A stretch of 64,000 nucleotides of DNA. Source: Toxotes chatareus. Taxonomy: Eukaryota; Chordata; Actinopteri; Toxotidae. Below, in pieces: positions 12,886 to 25,700 of the stretch. The stretch covers positions 22,244,864 through 22,308,863 of the forward strand of contig CM028884.1 in assembly GCA_016801885.1 (NCBI GenBank), given 5' to 3'. The position numbers and the translations under genes were made by a program. The notes beneath the pieces are model-generated. The model saw nothing but the letters and a program-made list of their open reading frames with translations. It was not told the origin of the DNA and searched no databases. Numbering within the stretch: position 1 is the stretch's first letter; each line of letters begins with the position of its first letter.

Positions 12886-14449
12886 ATGACTGCTCTGCTT
12901 CCCAACGTCAGTGTACCGTGGAGTACAGCAGTCCTGCTGGCAACCACGGACAGTCCATTTAACCTGACTGCAGCTGCTCAGGCAGGACTCGGGTCAGGCC
13001 AGTCACTGGCCCCTCTCTGTACCCTCTGCTGCTGTGGGTTTCTCAATCGCACCTTGGCGGTGGTGTTCATGGTCAGCCTGGCATTTGCCATCGTGGTTGG
13101 AAACGTGGTCACACTCACTGTCTTTGTGCAAACGAGGCAATCAAGAACACCACAGGGATACTTGAAAGGTGAATGTTGTGAATCATTGAAATGCTTACAT
13201 ACTCCACAGTGGTAACTGGCAGCATAATCTTCCTTCCTGAAAAGACTTGATATTCATAATAAAAATTAATGTATAAAAAAATTAAATTTCTATTAGATAC
13301 ATTATTGTCAGAGCCAACAGACTGCTAAATTGTTAAAGTATAACAACAAAAGTCTACGTGGAAGTACCTTATCTAATTAAAATGTGGAGTGAAGAATCAA
13401 AGTTACAAAGCTTTTTACTGCTTTAAAAATCCACAATACTGCACTTTTTTCAATAGTGAAATTTTAACTAAGACCGTGGGAGAGTATCAACAAGAAAACA
13501 GCCTGAATGTGTCCCCTGAGCCTTCTTCTTCTTTTTATCTCTCTCCCTGACAGTGTCTCTGGCCATAGCAGACATGATGGTTGGTGTCCTGGTGGTCCCT
13601 TTCTCTGTCTACACTGAAATTTCTCTGATGGTGACAAGCGCTCCTCCCATTTGGTACCAGGGTAGTTCTACTTCCCTGATTTTTTCCTCCTCTTCCCTTG
13701 GTGGACTAGTGAGCCCTTGGCAGCCCTGCATGCTGATTGGTCCCGTGTTCGCAGGATGCACTTTTGTCTCCATCAGCACCATCTTCCTCATGACCTTGGA
13801 ACGAAGCGTGGCCATCTTACGGCCACTGCACAAGGACGCCTTAGTGACCCGGAGACGAACTCTGCTTCTCATCCTGCTCTCTTGGGCTGCCAGCTTCCTG
13901 CTGGCTCTCGCACCTCTCATCTTCAGCAGTAACTTCACTTTGGAGTACAATGAGTGCAGTCGTATGTGCAACTACACCCCACTCTTGATTGGAAGTCAGC
14001 TCCCACCTGATGCCAACATTTTGCTGTTATTCCCAGCATTTGACTTCACACTGCTCGGTGGCACATTAGCAGTTAATATTGTGTCTTTCACTAGTATTCG
14101 ACAATACTCCCGAAAACGCAAACTGCTCTCAGAGGGGAGTCTGAGTGACGGAGGGGGAGGAGGAGGAGGGTGCCCTCACAGGCCTTCCTTTTCAGACATC
14201 AAAGCTGCCAAGACAATTGGCATACTTACATTTGCCTTCACAGCATCCTTCTCTCCCATCGCAGTGTTTGTGCTCGGGAACGTGGTGGGATACACCTGGT
14301 GTAACTTCTCCTTTTTTGCCTTCTGGATCCTCACAGGAAACAGCTGCTGTAATGTTATCATCTACAGTGTCAGGGACCACCGCTTCAGGAAGGGTGTGAC
14401 CCTGCTCTTTCAGCGAGACCAGTCCCCCCCACATGGCGAGAAGACTTGA
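12886..14449 (+). CDS. Orphan class A (rhodopsin-like) G protein-coupled receptor, two coding exons
   Basis: Coding exons are 12,886-13,168 and 13,554-14,449, joined in phase 1 (donor AAAG|GTGAAT, acceptor CCTGACAG), giving 392 residues. It has seven hydrophobic segments: TM1 about 55-80 with GN1.50, TM2 95-118 with D101 (2.50), TM3 153-176, TM4 with W205 (4.50), TM5 about 250-275, TM6 about 313-337 and TM7 about 345-366. The N-terminus carries NVS and NLT glycosylation sequons and a Cys cluster. C153 (3.25) and C229 or C233 can form the usual loop disulfide. Departures from the norm: DRY is ERS (177-179), CWxP is SFSP (326-329) and NPxxY is NVIIY (361-365). The position 3.32 aspartate of amine receptors is absent, and the loop between TM2 and TM3 is about 35 residues and serine-rich. 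The third inner loop has a poly-Gly run. It is surely a plasma membrane GPCR; ligand and subfamily are unknown to me, with faint similarity to the GPR52/GPR119-like orphans. Confidence 0.85.
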
Positions 14450-14987
14450 AAGATGCATTAATTCATTCAGTAACAGGAAGTTAATGTTTTGTAGCTGTGT
14501 TCCAGTAAGTTTGACTTTAAAGAAATAGTTTGTAATTTTGAGGAATATGCACATTCACTTTTGTGCTGAGAAGATGGATGCCACTCTCATATTGGTACTG
14601 AAAATATGAGGCTGGAGTCAGCAGCTGGTTTGCTTAGCTTAAAAAAGTAGAAACCAGGTGAAACAGCTAGCCTGACTCTGTCCAAAGGTAACAAATCCCA
14701 GTTTCCAGCAGCAATCTTCCCATCTAACTCTTGGCGAGAAAGAGGAATCAGTGCATGTCTCAAACTGTCAAACTATGAATTCAAAAGTAAACTCCATGCG
14801 AAAGCAACAAAAATAGGTCATTCAAGCATGAAAGGATTGTGGTTCTTTGTTACTAAGAATTGTAAAGAGGCCAAATTTAAAAATGTCGACCTCCACATTT
14901 ATCATCCCAAGAAACCTATATCTATGCATTGCATGAACAGCTTTCAGGACTGGACCAAAACACACATTCTGCCATCATCTAAATAAA
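14450..14987 (+). other. Candidate 3' UTR of the GPCR gene with AATAAA signal
   Basis: The first AATAAA after the GPCR stop codon that I noticed is at 14,982-14,987, about 535 bases downstream. If used, the 3' UTR would contain the whole dispersed repeat at 14,513-14,710. The extent is an inference from the polyadenylation hexamer only. Confidence 0.35.
14513..14710 (+). repeat. Dispersed MITE-like teleost repeat ('TTAAAGRAATAGTTTG' family)
   Basis: The copy starts TTTAAAGAAATAGTTTG and contains GAGAAGATGGATGCCACTCT, GGTTTGCTTAGCTTA, AAACAGCTAGCCTGACTCTG and TCCAAAGGTAACAAAT. This order is that of a very common percomorph repeat. Two more copies lie at 16,037 and 20,084. The right end is not preserved here. 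Confidence 0.75.
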
Positions 14988-16036
14988 CTTCGTAGCTACT
15001 ACAACACCACAACAATCCACAACCTCTCCTCGGGTCTCCTTGTCTCGCCTTCCTCAGTCATCAAACCTCTTTCCTGAACCTTTACAAATGAGACGGCCTT
15101 AATGAGCCTTTCAATTAGTTCAGGATCAAAGCTACTGTATCTCCAGGAGGTGCACTGACAACCATAACAACCATGCAGTTCATGTTTTTTTTATGTAGTA
15201 GTAGGTTTGTCATCTATTAATTTACAAATGGTGGTGTTTTTGTGTGTTTAGCAACTGCCTCCTCTTTGGAGCAATGTGGATTACAAATGTTTCAGTTAAG
15301 GGAACAGTTCATACCATAGATTTGATTCTGTGGTGTTACATACATTTTTCGAACATCTAATTTCAGTCTTTTGTGATAATAATCTGCCTCAAGTATCAGA
15401 AATGCACTTTATCAGTTACTGCGTGAGCCATTTGCATTGTGCCATGTGTCAGACAACATTAATTTGGTACAAGTTTTATTTTTGGCGTTTTATAATATTG
15501 TTTATTTTTGTCTGAGCAAATGTGAATTAAAGAGAATGATCTGTATATTTATTAAATCAGTATAGACTAAATGAATGGGATGCCAAACACAGAGATTTAG
15601 TATAAAAAGCATTATGATTCTAGCAGACCCTCATACTGTGCCGGCCTATCTTTTCAGGGTATAATGTGTTTGTAACATAAAATGATCTCATCAGTGTGTC
15701 AGCTATAAGTCTTGAGTATTGTAATAATATATATAAATGAGGTTGAAGAGCATTTCACAATATTGAATGGCTATATTTTCATTCATTATACTTTTTTTTT
15801 AATTTCATGAAATTCTCTCGTAACTGACAGGCCTTTAATAAGGTAACAACTGCAACAGCAACTGCATTAACAAAAAAAGGGAAAACTAATAATAAAGAAA
15901 TTGTTGTTCTTGCCATTTATTGCTCTAAATTGATTGATCCAGATTTATTTTGTGAATATAAAAACATTTTTCCTATAGTTTAATCAACGTGAAAGTAAAA
16001 GACACAAACTTTTTGTCATATTTACCGTGAAGTGCC

Positions 16037-16348
16037 CATTAAAGGAATAGTCTGACATTTTGGAAAATGTACTTATTTTCTCTATTGTTGAGAGTTTGAT
16101 GAGAAGATTGATACCATCCAACAAACAGCAAACATAAAGCTCACTCACTGTTTAGTCTCTCAAAACCACTGCATTGCAGTGATTTCCTGGAAGTCATAAT
16201 TTTACATAACCTCTGTAATACCACAAATTGTTATTTTTTAATTGGCTGTAGCTACAGTTTTGCCATACAAACGTGAGATCAATCTTCTCATCCTCCACTC
16301 AGCAAGAATGTAAGTGTATTTCCCAAAATGTCAAATTATTCTTTTAAA
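16037..16348. mobile_element. MITE-like element with long terminal inverted repeats
   Basis: The left end reads AAAGGAATAGTCTGACATTT and continues TTGGAAAATGTACTTATTTT, with GAGAAGATTGAT further in. The right end is its inverted copy: GATCAATCTTCTCATC, then GTATTTCCCAAAATGTCAAA and TTATTCTTTTAAAG. The arms are about 70 bases each and diverged by point changes. There is no open frame inside, so this is a non-autonomous DNA element. The left arm is of the same family as the repeats at 14,513 and 20,084. Confidence 0.75.
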
Positions 16349-19300
16349 GCCAACTGATCGACAATCCAGTGCATGTTCATGGAAGAATTTTTTTTTAAAT
16401 ATCAAGGGTGCTGTGATGTACTGCAAGTTGACCAAATAATAAACATCAGGGAATTTAAGGGTCAACAAAACAAAAACAAATCTGTTAACATGTTGTGTGC
16501 GAACTTCACTGAATGAATGAATATCTTACATGTACAAACTTACAGCCTTTTGGCATTTTCCACCAAAAACTTGTCACAGTCATGAAAAAGTTTGACATCT
16601 CCAGCATCCTAATCAATGTTGGTTCCGTGTAAGAAAAAAAAAAGACTATTATTGTGCTGATATTGAATCACTGTACAGAGTTGTATCAGTAGTGCATAAT
16701 TCATCAGTGGTGACTGCATCAGATTTGGTAATAATAAATGTGTTTGGGAACATTTCATTTGTGACTTTAATGGGGTTCAGTGTGACAGTGATGCTCTCAT
16801 CGCACTGCTTTAATATTCACAGCCTCAGCAGTTACACAAGCTGCTGGAAAACCACATCAGCATTTCTCCATTTACTCTGGAGTATTATTGGCTTGATCCC
16901 ACTGGGATCAAATTTGTCAAGTTATGTAATGTGGAGGCAAAGGAGCCACAGTAACATCACTGGATACCCAGCAGGAGGGGATCTTTTGGTACTGTGCAGG
17001 TAAGGAAGCAGGGTGAGCGTGCTGTCTGATCAAGCTTAAGCTTAAAGACATAGAGAGGATCTTGAAACCTAGTGACCCCAATTGTAATTTGAGGAGTGTG
17101 TGCATTTCCAGAGATGAGGAAAGAATTTGTATTTTACTCTGTTAGAGAGTGATCTCCCAGTCTGAGAAGACATTAGGGAGCAAGATGGAAGGGGCGAGTG
17201 GCTGACGGCTAATTTCAGCAGCGATGTGATGAAAGCATACTCCACCTCCAGTCCCACCATGAAATAAATGATCTGACACTTGCCTGCTCATGTGACCGAG
17301 TCCAAGAATGAGAAAAACGGGATTGACAGAAAAGAGAGCGGGGGAGAGAGAGAGAGACAATGGAAGACAGAGAATAAAACATGGATCCTCTTATGGATTT
17401 ATGTGACTAGTGAGCTTATGAGCCACTTATCATTGCATATTTATCTGAACAACCTGATTTGTATAGATAGCCTCATGAATTAGTACATTATATCCTTACT
17501 TTAAAAGTCCTATGAATCATATTATTTGTGTTCACTGTCTGAGAGCTTTTATACTCACGGCTACTGTGGTAGTAGACTGACTCACAAAACGTGGAAATTT
17601 GCTACAGGGCGGTGGCAACTTGTAAACTGACCCCATGCATGTCTGGGAATTTTTGTTAAAGCATCAAAGTCCCTTTGTAATTATTGTTTTTTTTTTATAT
17701 TCTGTTACTCTCTGGCAACTTGAGAAGCGAGAAGCATGTTTCAAACTGCATTAGTCTCACAAAGCCAGCCATTAAAATTACAAAGATGATGAAGAAGCTA
17801 CTGTTGTGTTTGCAAACATTTCCTTGTTGGCTACCCCGGTGCCTATTTGCCATTTCTGAATATAAATGACTCAGTAATAAACAGTTTGAAGTTTTACTGG
17901 ATGTGTGCTTGCCATCTGATTCTACTTCATGCCTCATCCATCTGTCATACATACCAACCAGGTCTTAAATTTCCCATATTGCATCAGTTTTTACAGCTTA
18001 AAATAGGCTCTTTGTCAAATTCAGAATTCACTTCAAAGTCCTTGTTTTCACTTCCTGAGCACCAAATGGTAAAATTCATAGATCACTCTGTTCCTACAGT
18101 ATATGACCAGTAGGTCAGTATAAGGTCCTGAACAGGGCTTGTTGGATTTACCTCTCTCTAGGAACAAATCAAAGGCAATTGCACATCGGACGTCGAACTT
18201 TGCCTCAACGACATCTCCCAGAACTTTTGTTTATACAGTGCTAATTTGCAACATGTCACAATTTAAAACCAAAGGCAGGACGTGAATCATGCTGCCCAGG
18301 TGCTCCTGCATGTGTGCACAATACAAACAAAATGGGAAGCAGCTTGTTAAAACATTGCTACATAGTGCTGCTAGTGGTCAAGTGAACTAAAAAGGCAGCT
18401 CAAGACTCACTAGCCCGTACAAACTGGGACTTAGGGATCACAAATCATAACCCAAGAACCAGGCTTTTGTCACAATCAAATACAATTACAGGACAGGTAC
18501 TTGTGTGTATGGGTCCATGACAAAAATATTGTTTGTACACTTTAAAATCTTGAAGTTCAAGACCTCAGAAGCAAGCCTGACTAGAATTTAGAAACTGATG
18601 GATTTGAGGAAGAATCATTTAGACTTTATCTAAGAAGCTGCACCTACAACAAGCAGGTTTGAGGTAAGGTGGGGGGATAATCTGGGGATAATATGACAGT
18701 GCTGCTTTGTAATTTTATGGGCATAAAACATGAGACTCCAACCTGGATAACCACTCACACAGCCACTTCAGAGGTCATAGGAAGCCACTTTTCATATTGA
18801 AGGCTGCCACAGCTCTGTTGTGTGGTGAAGGCTGTGTCATAACAATGTGCGTAAAGTGGCAGTTAATATACTGTCATGTGTAATAGCTGGTGACTGAAAG
18901 CATTTGTGGGAGTCTAATCAAAGGTGTTTTGCCGTGTAGGCAGGATTCGGGAGGGAGAATACAAATTGAGTCCCTTATACATGAGCCACAGACAGTAAAG
19001 ACTAATTTGCAAGCAAACAAAAAACAGGGATGATGGTTATTTGTTAGTCAGAATCATTTAAATGTGGTCAAATGTGCGGGGATAGCATGTTTGAGTCTCA
19101 TTGCACCATCTTAGTCTTCAAGATTTTCTGAATAGAGAAAAATAAAAATGAACTGACAATAGTTAAATGCAGAGGTGGCCGTGAATCTCAGGGCTTTAAA
19201 CAACAAAGTGCAGCATAAATAAAAATCCCTCTGCTGTGTGATTTTTTTTTAGGGTAACAGCAGGGCAGCCTTGTTTTCTATATTAGACTGACTCTGTATC

Positions 19301-20083
19301 TCTATAGTTACACCACAACACAACCACAGAGACACACACGCACAATAATGCCGCCAGCAAGAGACATTGTAGACGATAGGTCAGAGCACTTTGGAGCCTC
19401 AGCAAGGTTATGTATTGTTGTCTGTCCTATTTCTTTTTTATCCTCTCTTGTTTCATTGTCCTAATGAATTTTTAATTGTCTCTCTAAGCTCTTAAGGCAA
19501 GAGATGTGTGTCAGAACCAATAAAGCACAGAGACCACCTGTGGCTGGTGTCTGTTTTTGGCTCGACAGAGGAAAGGGCAAAGGCAGAGATGGCTGAGAGG
19601 GGTGACGGGGGGGGTTGGGAGCGATGCTGTGTTTCCTCCACAGGGGCAACAACAAGCCATGTCCACTACAGGTTCGCAGGAGTCAAAATAATCTGTAAGA
19701 TGATACTGAACAACTGGGAGTATCTTTATCTCTTTATCTTCTTCATCCCATTCCTGCTCCACTGTTAGAAAATGTAATTCTTCCTTTGACAATTTAAGCC
19801 AAGAGTGAGAAGTGGAAAAAGGCACAAGCGGGATTTATCTTAGTCAAGAGACACGTCCACTTAGTTTTAGAACTGTGTTTGTTTGCTGATGAATATTTTT
19901 AAATATGAGCATGGAAATTATGTTTCAGGTAATTCATCAAAGAAAGAAAGAGCTTTATGTGCCTAGTTGGGATCTGGTAGTTCACTATTTGGAAAGTCAA
20001 ACTGAAAGAAGAAAATATTGTCTTCTTCTTCATGTTTTTAAACATGAACGGTGCACGGAGACTGAGTTGGCTCTGAGAAACAT

Positions 20084-20260
20084 TTAAGGCTATAGTTTTT
20101 CTTTTGGGAAACATGCTTATTGGCTTTGCTTATTGGTTAGATGAGACGATTGATATCACTCTTATATCTGTGTGGAGCCACTTAGCCTGCTGCTGGCTGC
20201 ACTGCTGGAAAACAGCAGATATTTTTAATACAAGGAAATACAAACTCACTGTGCATTCAC
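20084..20260 (+). repeat. Partial copy of the MITE-like teleost repeat
   Basis: Segments AGTTTTTCTTTTGGGAAACA, GCTTATTGGTTAGATGAGA and GATTGATATCACTCTTAT match the order of the element at 16,037 and 14,513. Only the left part is preserved; no inverted right arm was found. Confidence 0.6.
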
Positions 20261-21733
20261 TATATCATCTGTTTAGTGCAGTCTGTGAGCAGCTCTGTGA
20301 TCCGTCTGTATAAAACTACCATTATTAAATTATGGCAACACACGTCTTAGTTTATAACTGTCTCTCACTGTTCCTGCTCAATGTTTTTACTCTGACAAGA
20401 CGTGTGAGTTGAAATCTTTGTCTGGTTACCATGTGATTTGCTACAGTGAGGTTGTAGTTCAGCTATTCACTCAACCACTAGAGGGATAGTACAAGAAAGG
20501 ATTTCCTGCTGCCTCTAATTTGCTTCCCAAACTTCTGCAAAGTGAAGTGCTTTTCTGTTTGCTTGCATTCCTATTTTGGAATTTCTCACTCTCATGAATA
20601 TTATAAATGTCAATCATTTTAATGCAGTGCTGTGCATGGAGTGTGGGGAAAATTGGGGAAGTGTGAGGCTGGTGTGATTTAAGTTTGTAACTGACGGCCC
20701 ATGCAAAGTATCTCTCACTGCTCCTTTTAGGGTGTTTTCTATCTTCTAGAAAAGAGAGGAAGCTCCTTTGATAGTCCTAAACTCCTGCTCTATCGCTGTC
20801 CCTCAGTGTTGCTCAGCCCCGCACCTCGCAGATATGTCAGCTAGATTATTCACCCGTAATCACAGTGTGGCCTCAGTGATGCCACCTGCCCAGCAGACCG
20901 AGCCTCCGTCAAGTACAGACTGTTAGCCTGGTGTCAGATCTATCTGGAGTCTCTGCTGACGTTGTCCACTATAAATACATGCACCTGCACAGTTCATCCA
21001 AAGTCTCCTCAATAAACTCACTATTGCACTTAACTTGAGTGGTCCTGTCACTGCAGCCTGTCCTCAGGCAGAGAGGAGGCTCTGTATTATTTATCACAGG
21101 GGTTTTACTGTGTTTGAAGAGGGTGGTATTATAACACGACAGCTATTGCTCTTAAAATAATCGGTTTTCCAGCGAGACGCGCAATACCAGCTGAAAAAGT
21201 TTGAAGGCTTTAAAAATGTATCATCAATCTGTCACATCATTACTAATAAGCATGTAAATAAAAATATTGAGAGTTTCCTACTTGCTAATTAGCATTTAGT
21301 TTCCATTGTATATGTTAAAATCACAACCAGTGTAAAGCCTTAACAAAGATTAACACTATAGGTGAGATTTAAAATATATATATATTCTTTACCACAATCA
21401 CTATTTTTCTTTTTAATTTTCTTGTACTTTGACATAGAGTTCATTAGGTTTTGTTTTTCATATACACATGTATTTAATATATGTATTGGGCTGGGTTAAT
21501 ATATAAAAGTCCTGTAGTGCGGCCACTTTCAGGGTTGAGTGACGGTTATCTTCAATGCCTTTCAGCCTACGTGTTTCACGCTGTTTTGGGCTAATGAGAG
21601 CTGAAGTCCCATATGGCTTTACTGCATGGCTGAGAGTGCGTGGGTGTTTGATTACTTTATCAGAAGTGGGAGTTATGTAAAACCTCAAACAACTATAGCA
21701 AATGCTAAAAATAGAAGCAGAGAAACCGTAATA

Positions 21734-21801
21734 TTTGTTGCTAATTTAGTCACAATTACTTAATACAAATATTAAGTATTTGTGACTAAATTAGCAACAA
21801 A
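21734..21801. repeat. 68-bp near-perfect palindrome (32-bp arms, 4-base loop)
   Basis: The arms are 21,734-21,765 and 21,770-21,801. Left arm begins TTTGTTGCTAATTTAGTCAC and the right arm ends GTGACTAAATTAGCAACAAA. I count one mismatch over 32 pairs, with loop CAAA. Transcribed from either strand it would form a long AT-rich hairpin. No flanking gene explains it. It could be a young, internally deleted MITE or a hairpin RNA source. Confidence 0.85.
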
Positions 21802-24076
21802 AATTTGTTACAAATAACCCATTTTTCAGCAGATTTAATGGCAGGGAATTTTTTTAATTAAATGTTGATATTTTGTAAAAAGACATTTCTCAGCCTGGAC
21901 AGGATAGTACGGGGCAAATCATGGACAACGTTGAAGGTTTTACCTTAAATGATAAAGCTTTAATGACTCCAACCTATGCTACATAGAAATTTTTTTTGCG
22001 GTTCGTGTGTTCAGTTATACAGACATTCTTGTCAACACTTCTGTCTAGTTAGCATGACCAGGACATAATCATTTAATAAATGGTTTTTAATGTATTATAA
22101 TGTAGCTAGAAGCACTACAGTTGCCATTTAAAAAGATTGTTTTTTTTATTTTGGTATTTTGTAATAAAGGGGAACCAAATGAAATATTTTAAAATGTATA
22201 CTTTTTTTAAAAACAGAAAACATAACCTCCAACAAGTCTTTATATTGATGTATCTACCCCCTGCTGGTTGTGTGTTTTGTATGTATGCACACCCTCCCAT
22301 CAGCTGTCCCATCAGCTGTAATCGGTTTGGGCAGCGTGGTGTGTCGTTTATGGCTCTGTCTGCCTCCATCACACCTGTGACTTCCTGTAGCCAGAGGCTT
22401 CAGCAGCTTTCATAACAGCCATCTGCAGAAGGACACTGGGCTGCACACTGCAGTCACACTACACTACAGACATGCAACATTCAACCTTGTTCATATCTCA
22501 AAATGTGTTAAGGCTTTTTCCACACTCATAACATTGCAATTTATCTTTCCATTTTTTCATATATAACAGGTCAGACATGTTTTTTTGCACCGAATGACAA
22601 AAAAAAAAAGAAAAAAAAAAGACTTATTTTTTGGGGGGCTTTTTTGTTTTTGCCATGTATACATGGGTCTAAATGGTCATGTAGAGAATGATGTAAGTTT
22701 ATCCTCTAAGCTTACCACAGTCAAGCTCTAAAAAGAAGTATTTTAAAAATGAATGAAAAAAGCTGTCACTAGTGCCTGCAACATGGCTGCACTGTGGTCC
22801 CAATAGAAGCTGGTCATCTTGTAGCTCTTATTTGCATAAAGCGCAGTGATGTATAAAAGACAATGAGGGTGTGGTAGCACTGGCGCCCACTCTGCAGTTA
22901 CAGTATATATACTGATGTGTCTCCGTCAGTGTGGTGAAAAACATTCTCCTCTTTAACAAGATCAGCAAACCACATGGGGACAAATGATCTCCTCAAACAA
23001 TGTCAGTGTCTCCAACACAAATGATTTACATGAAATTCAACAGGGATTGTGGCATTGAAAATGGTGCTTTTTCTGTTGTATTTGAAGGATCTTTTTAAAA
23101 TTTATTTGACCAAGCACACAGAGATCCAATAAGCCAAAATCCAAGTACTGCAGCTACTGTATGTGCATCTAAGAACACTAAGAACTTAGATCAATAAATT
23201 CCACTAGCAGTTTAGAGTCTAATACAACTGAGCAGAATAGACAGCAGAATACATACACATTGTAGTCTAGTATTTTAAATTGATCATAATATAGAGAAGA
23301 TTATAAATACTATCCAAGGCTATTGCTGAAGCAGATGCAATTCCAAAGCCTTTAAATGATTATGTGATTTTCGTATGTATTCATTCTCTATTGTCATATA
23401 AAAAGTAAAAGCGTTGATTCCAGGGCAATGGATGGATATAAAAACCACAAATGCTGAAGGCTACATGAGTAAAAGGAGCATATGTAAGATAAATACACCT
23501 TGTTTGCTTAAGTTATGAGAAGAGAAAACATAAATTATTGACATTGAATTGGATCTAATTTCACAAAAAGACAATGATAGCCCCACAAAATCAACTGTTT
23601 GTATTTCTAAAAATGTATATACATTTCTTTTGCCAATTTTATCTTACTATGATCCTTTTTGGCTAAATATAACTCCGTACAAACATCCAAATAACATTAC
23701 ATCACCATCAGGATTCAGGAAGAACATTTATGCCAACTTGCTTGACCTGACCTGACAGAGTCACAGCTGTCATTCCTCCTCCTCCTCCTCCTTATGGCAA
23801 ACAAACACCTCAGACAGCACCTGCAGCACTCCAACTTACATAACCACGTCTGCCTGATGTCCGCCATACTGTCCATTGACATGTTGCACCTGTTTTTCAG
23901 AATTTGACACGATTCATTGAGGGCCTGACTTCATTCAGTTCCCATATGTAGGTTTAAATCACAGGCAAGCACACAGTCTGACAAAGCACCATAAAGTCAC
24001 ACAAGCACTGCACTGTATACAGTAGAAGACGACCAACAGATCAGTCTTGACACAATATTCAATCCCAACATTTCGC

Positions 24077-24109
24077 AGTCTATATGTGCTCCTTGAGCAC
24101 ATATAGACT
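24077..24109. repeat. Perfect 15-bp hairpin with 3-base loop
   Basis: AGTCTATATGTGCTC at 24,077-24,091 is followed by CTT and then by its exact inverse, GAGCACATATAGACT, at 24,095-24,109. It is not followed by a T-tract on either side, so it is not a typical terminator-like site. Function is unknown. Confidence 0.85.
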
Positions 24110-25439
24110 TTGGAGTTTTCTCTGCCTTCCTCACAGATTTGGTTCGGCTCAGTCAGGTTGGCTGGGTATTGTCTGTGAACAGCTATTTTCAGGTGATTTC
24201 ACTGGTTTTCATGGTGATTTAAGTCGGAGCTTTGGCGCTGACCTCTGCAGGGACTTTCATGCTGTTGCTCTGAAGTTATTCCAGTGTTGGTAGCTCCTTT
24301 GTGTTTGCAGTCATGGTCCTGTTACAAAAGTGCATCAATCTAAAGTCTCTGGCAGCCTAAAGTAGGTTTCCTCTCAAGAATTCCCCTATACCTGTCTTAA
24401 TTCACTGCGGTGTTGATTCTTACAAGCCTCCCCCATGGGATGCTGCTGCCATCGATGCGCTTCACAGCAAAAATGGTGTTAGATGGGTGACGAGCTGTGC
24501 TGGGCTTTCACCATACTCCACAGCCTTTTGTGTCATGCTTTATGAAATGAATTTTAACCAATTCCACACAGTTCTTTGCCTTTTTGTCCCAGAGGCTGCT
24601 TCCCTTTTTTTCTTTTTAGATGTACAAGGATTTTGTTAATCTCATGTTTTATTCATATGTAAATGCTTAGGTCTGCTGATGTCACCACAGTGAAAGTGCT
24701 GTACACACTTCCCTAGATCTACACCTACTGACAACAAACAAATTATGTTTGGTGAGGGTTTATGTAACACCAAGGCTGTAAGATTTCCATTTCAATACAT
24801 TTGTATAAAATGTAAATTTAAATAAATGATTTCAAATTCTTTCAAAAAAAGGAGGGCTTTATAAACTGCTTTTTCTTTCTTGGAGGGGAAGTTTAAAATC
24901 GTGTTCTTGAAGTTGACAAATGACCCAGAAATCATCTTTGCTTTACCTTGTAACATTCAGGGTTGATTAGTTTTGCAACCAATGACCCAGAAGACATTGG
25001 GTCTTTCAGTCTTCAAGCCTCCTCCTCCTTCCAAACCTCTAAAATACCCAATAGAGTCTCTTTGATTTAAAGAATGCTTCATTAGCTTTGTCAACTCATG
25101 TTCCAGAAAAACACAAATATCACACCAAAAAAAAAGGAAAAAAAGCAACAACACATAGAATCATGTGCTTGTAAATGTCATCTATATAAAGTAAAAAGGC
25201 AAACTACATCAGAGTCTAAATGTCAAAACAAAAGATGTTCACCACATAACTGCAATGTCCCAGGCGCAATTCCATTCAGGGGACTTTTGTTGCATGTAAT
25301 ACACCACTCTCTCTGCCCATGTTTCGGTGTGCATCTACAATCACAATCTGGTAAAACCAAAATGCCAAAAAAAAGAAAAAGGAATAACAGTGAGAGACCA
25401 ATTACTGTGCCTACATACACCAGTACAGCACAGTTCCAC

Positions 25440-25700
25440 TTAAATACTAAAAACAGCATGCTAACATGCTCAAGGAGACTTGAATGTCTGTTCCATATTT
25501 CATGACAATCTTCCCCAGCCAATAACTGTCAAGACATTTCACAAAAAAACACACAACTTTGAACCTTATGGTGGCAGGAGAGGAAAAATTAGGGGATCAC
25601 CGAAGTCGTTGGGATTCAGCCTTTCGTGACCATGAATGTATATACAAAACATCACTGCAATACATCCAATAGTTGTTGACAGATTTCAGTCTAGACCAAA
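25440..25700 (-). repeat. Composite dispersed teleost repeat, inverted copy
   Basis: Read on the - strand the order is ATTGGATGTATTGCAGTG, CATTCATGGTCACGAAAGG, GGTGATCCCCTAAT, CACCATAAGG, then GTCATGAAATATGG and AGCATGTTAGCATGCTG. This is the module A then module B order of the copy at 3525-3772. The point changes from the other copies show that it is old. Confidence 0.65.

Noticed and set aside
13609..13971. 120-codon - strand frame opposite the GPCR
   Set aside because: It is antisense to exon 2 of the receptor, with Arg/Lys-rich low-quality sequence produced by the complementary codons.
14192..14554. 120-codon - strand frame at the GPCR 3' end
   Set aside because: It overlaps the real exon on the other strand and continues into a dispersed repeat.
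16692..17003. 103-codon + strand frame in the intergenic block
   Set aside because: No recognisable domain, no supporting codon pattern, flanked by AT-rich sequence; likely chance.
25098..25522. Long frames on both strands
   Set aside because: They fall at the edge of an old dispersed repeat; the translation has no domain-like pattern or splice support.
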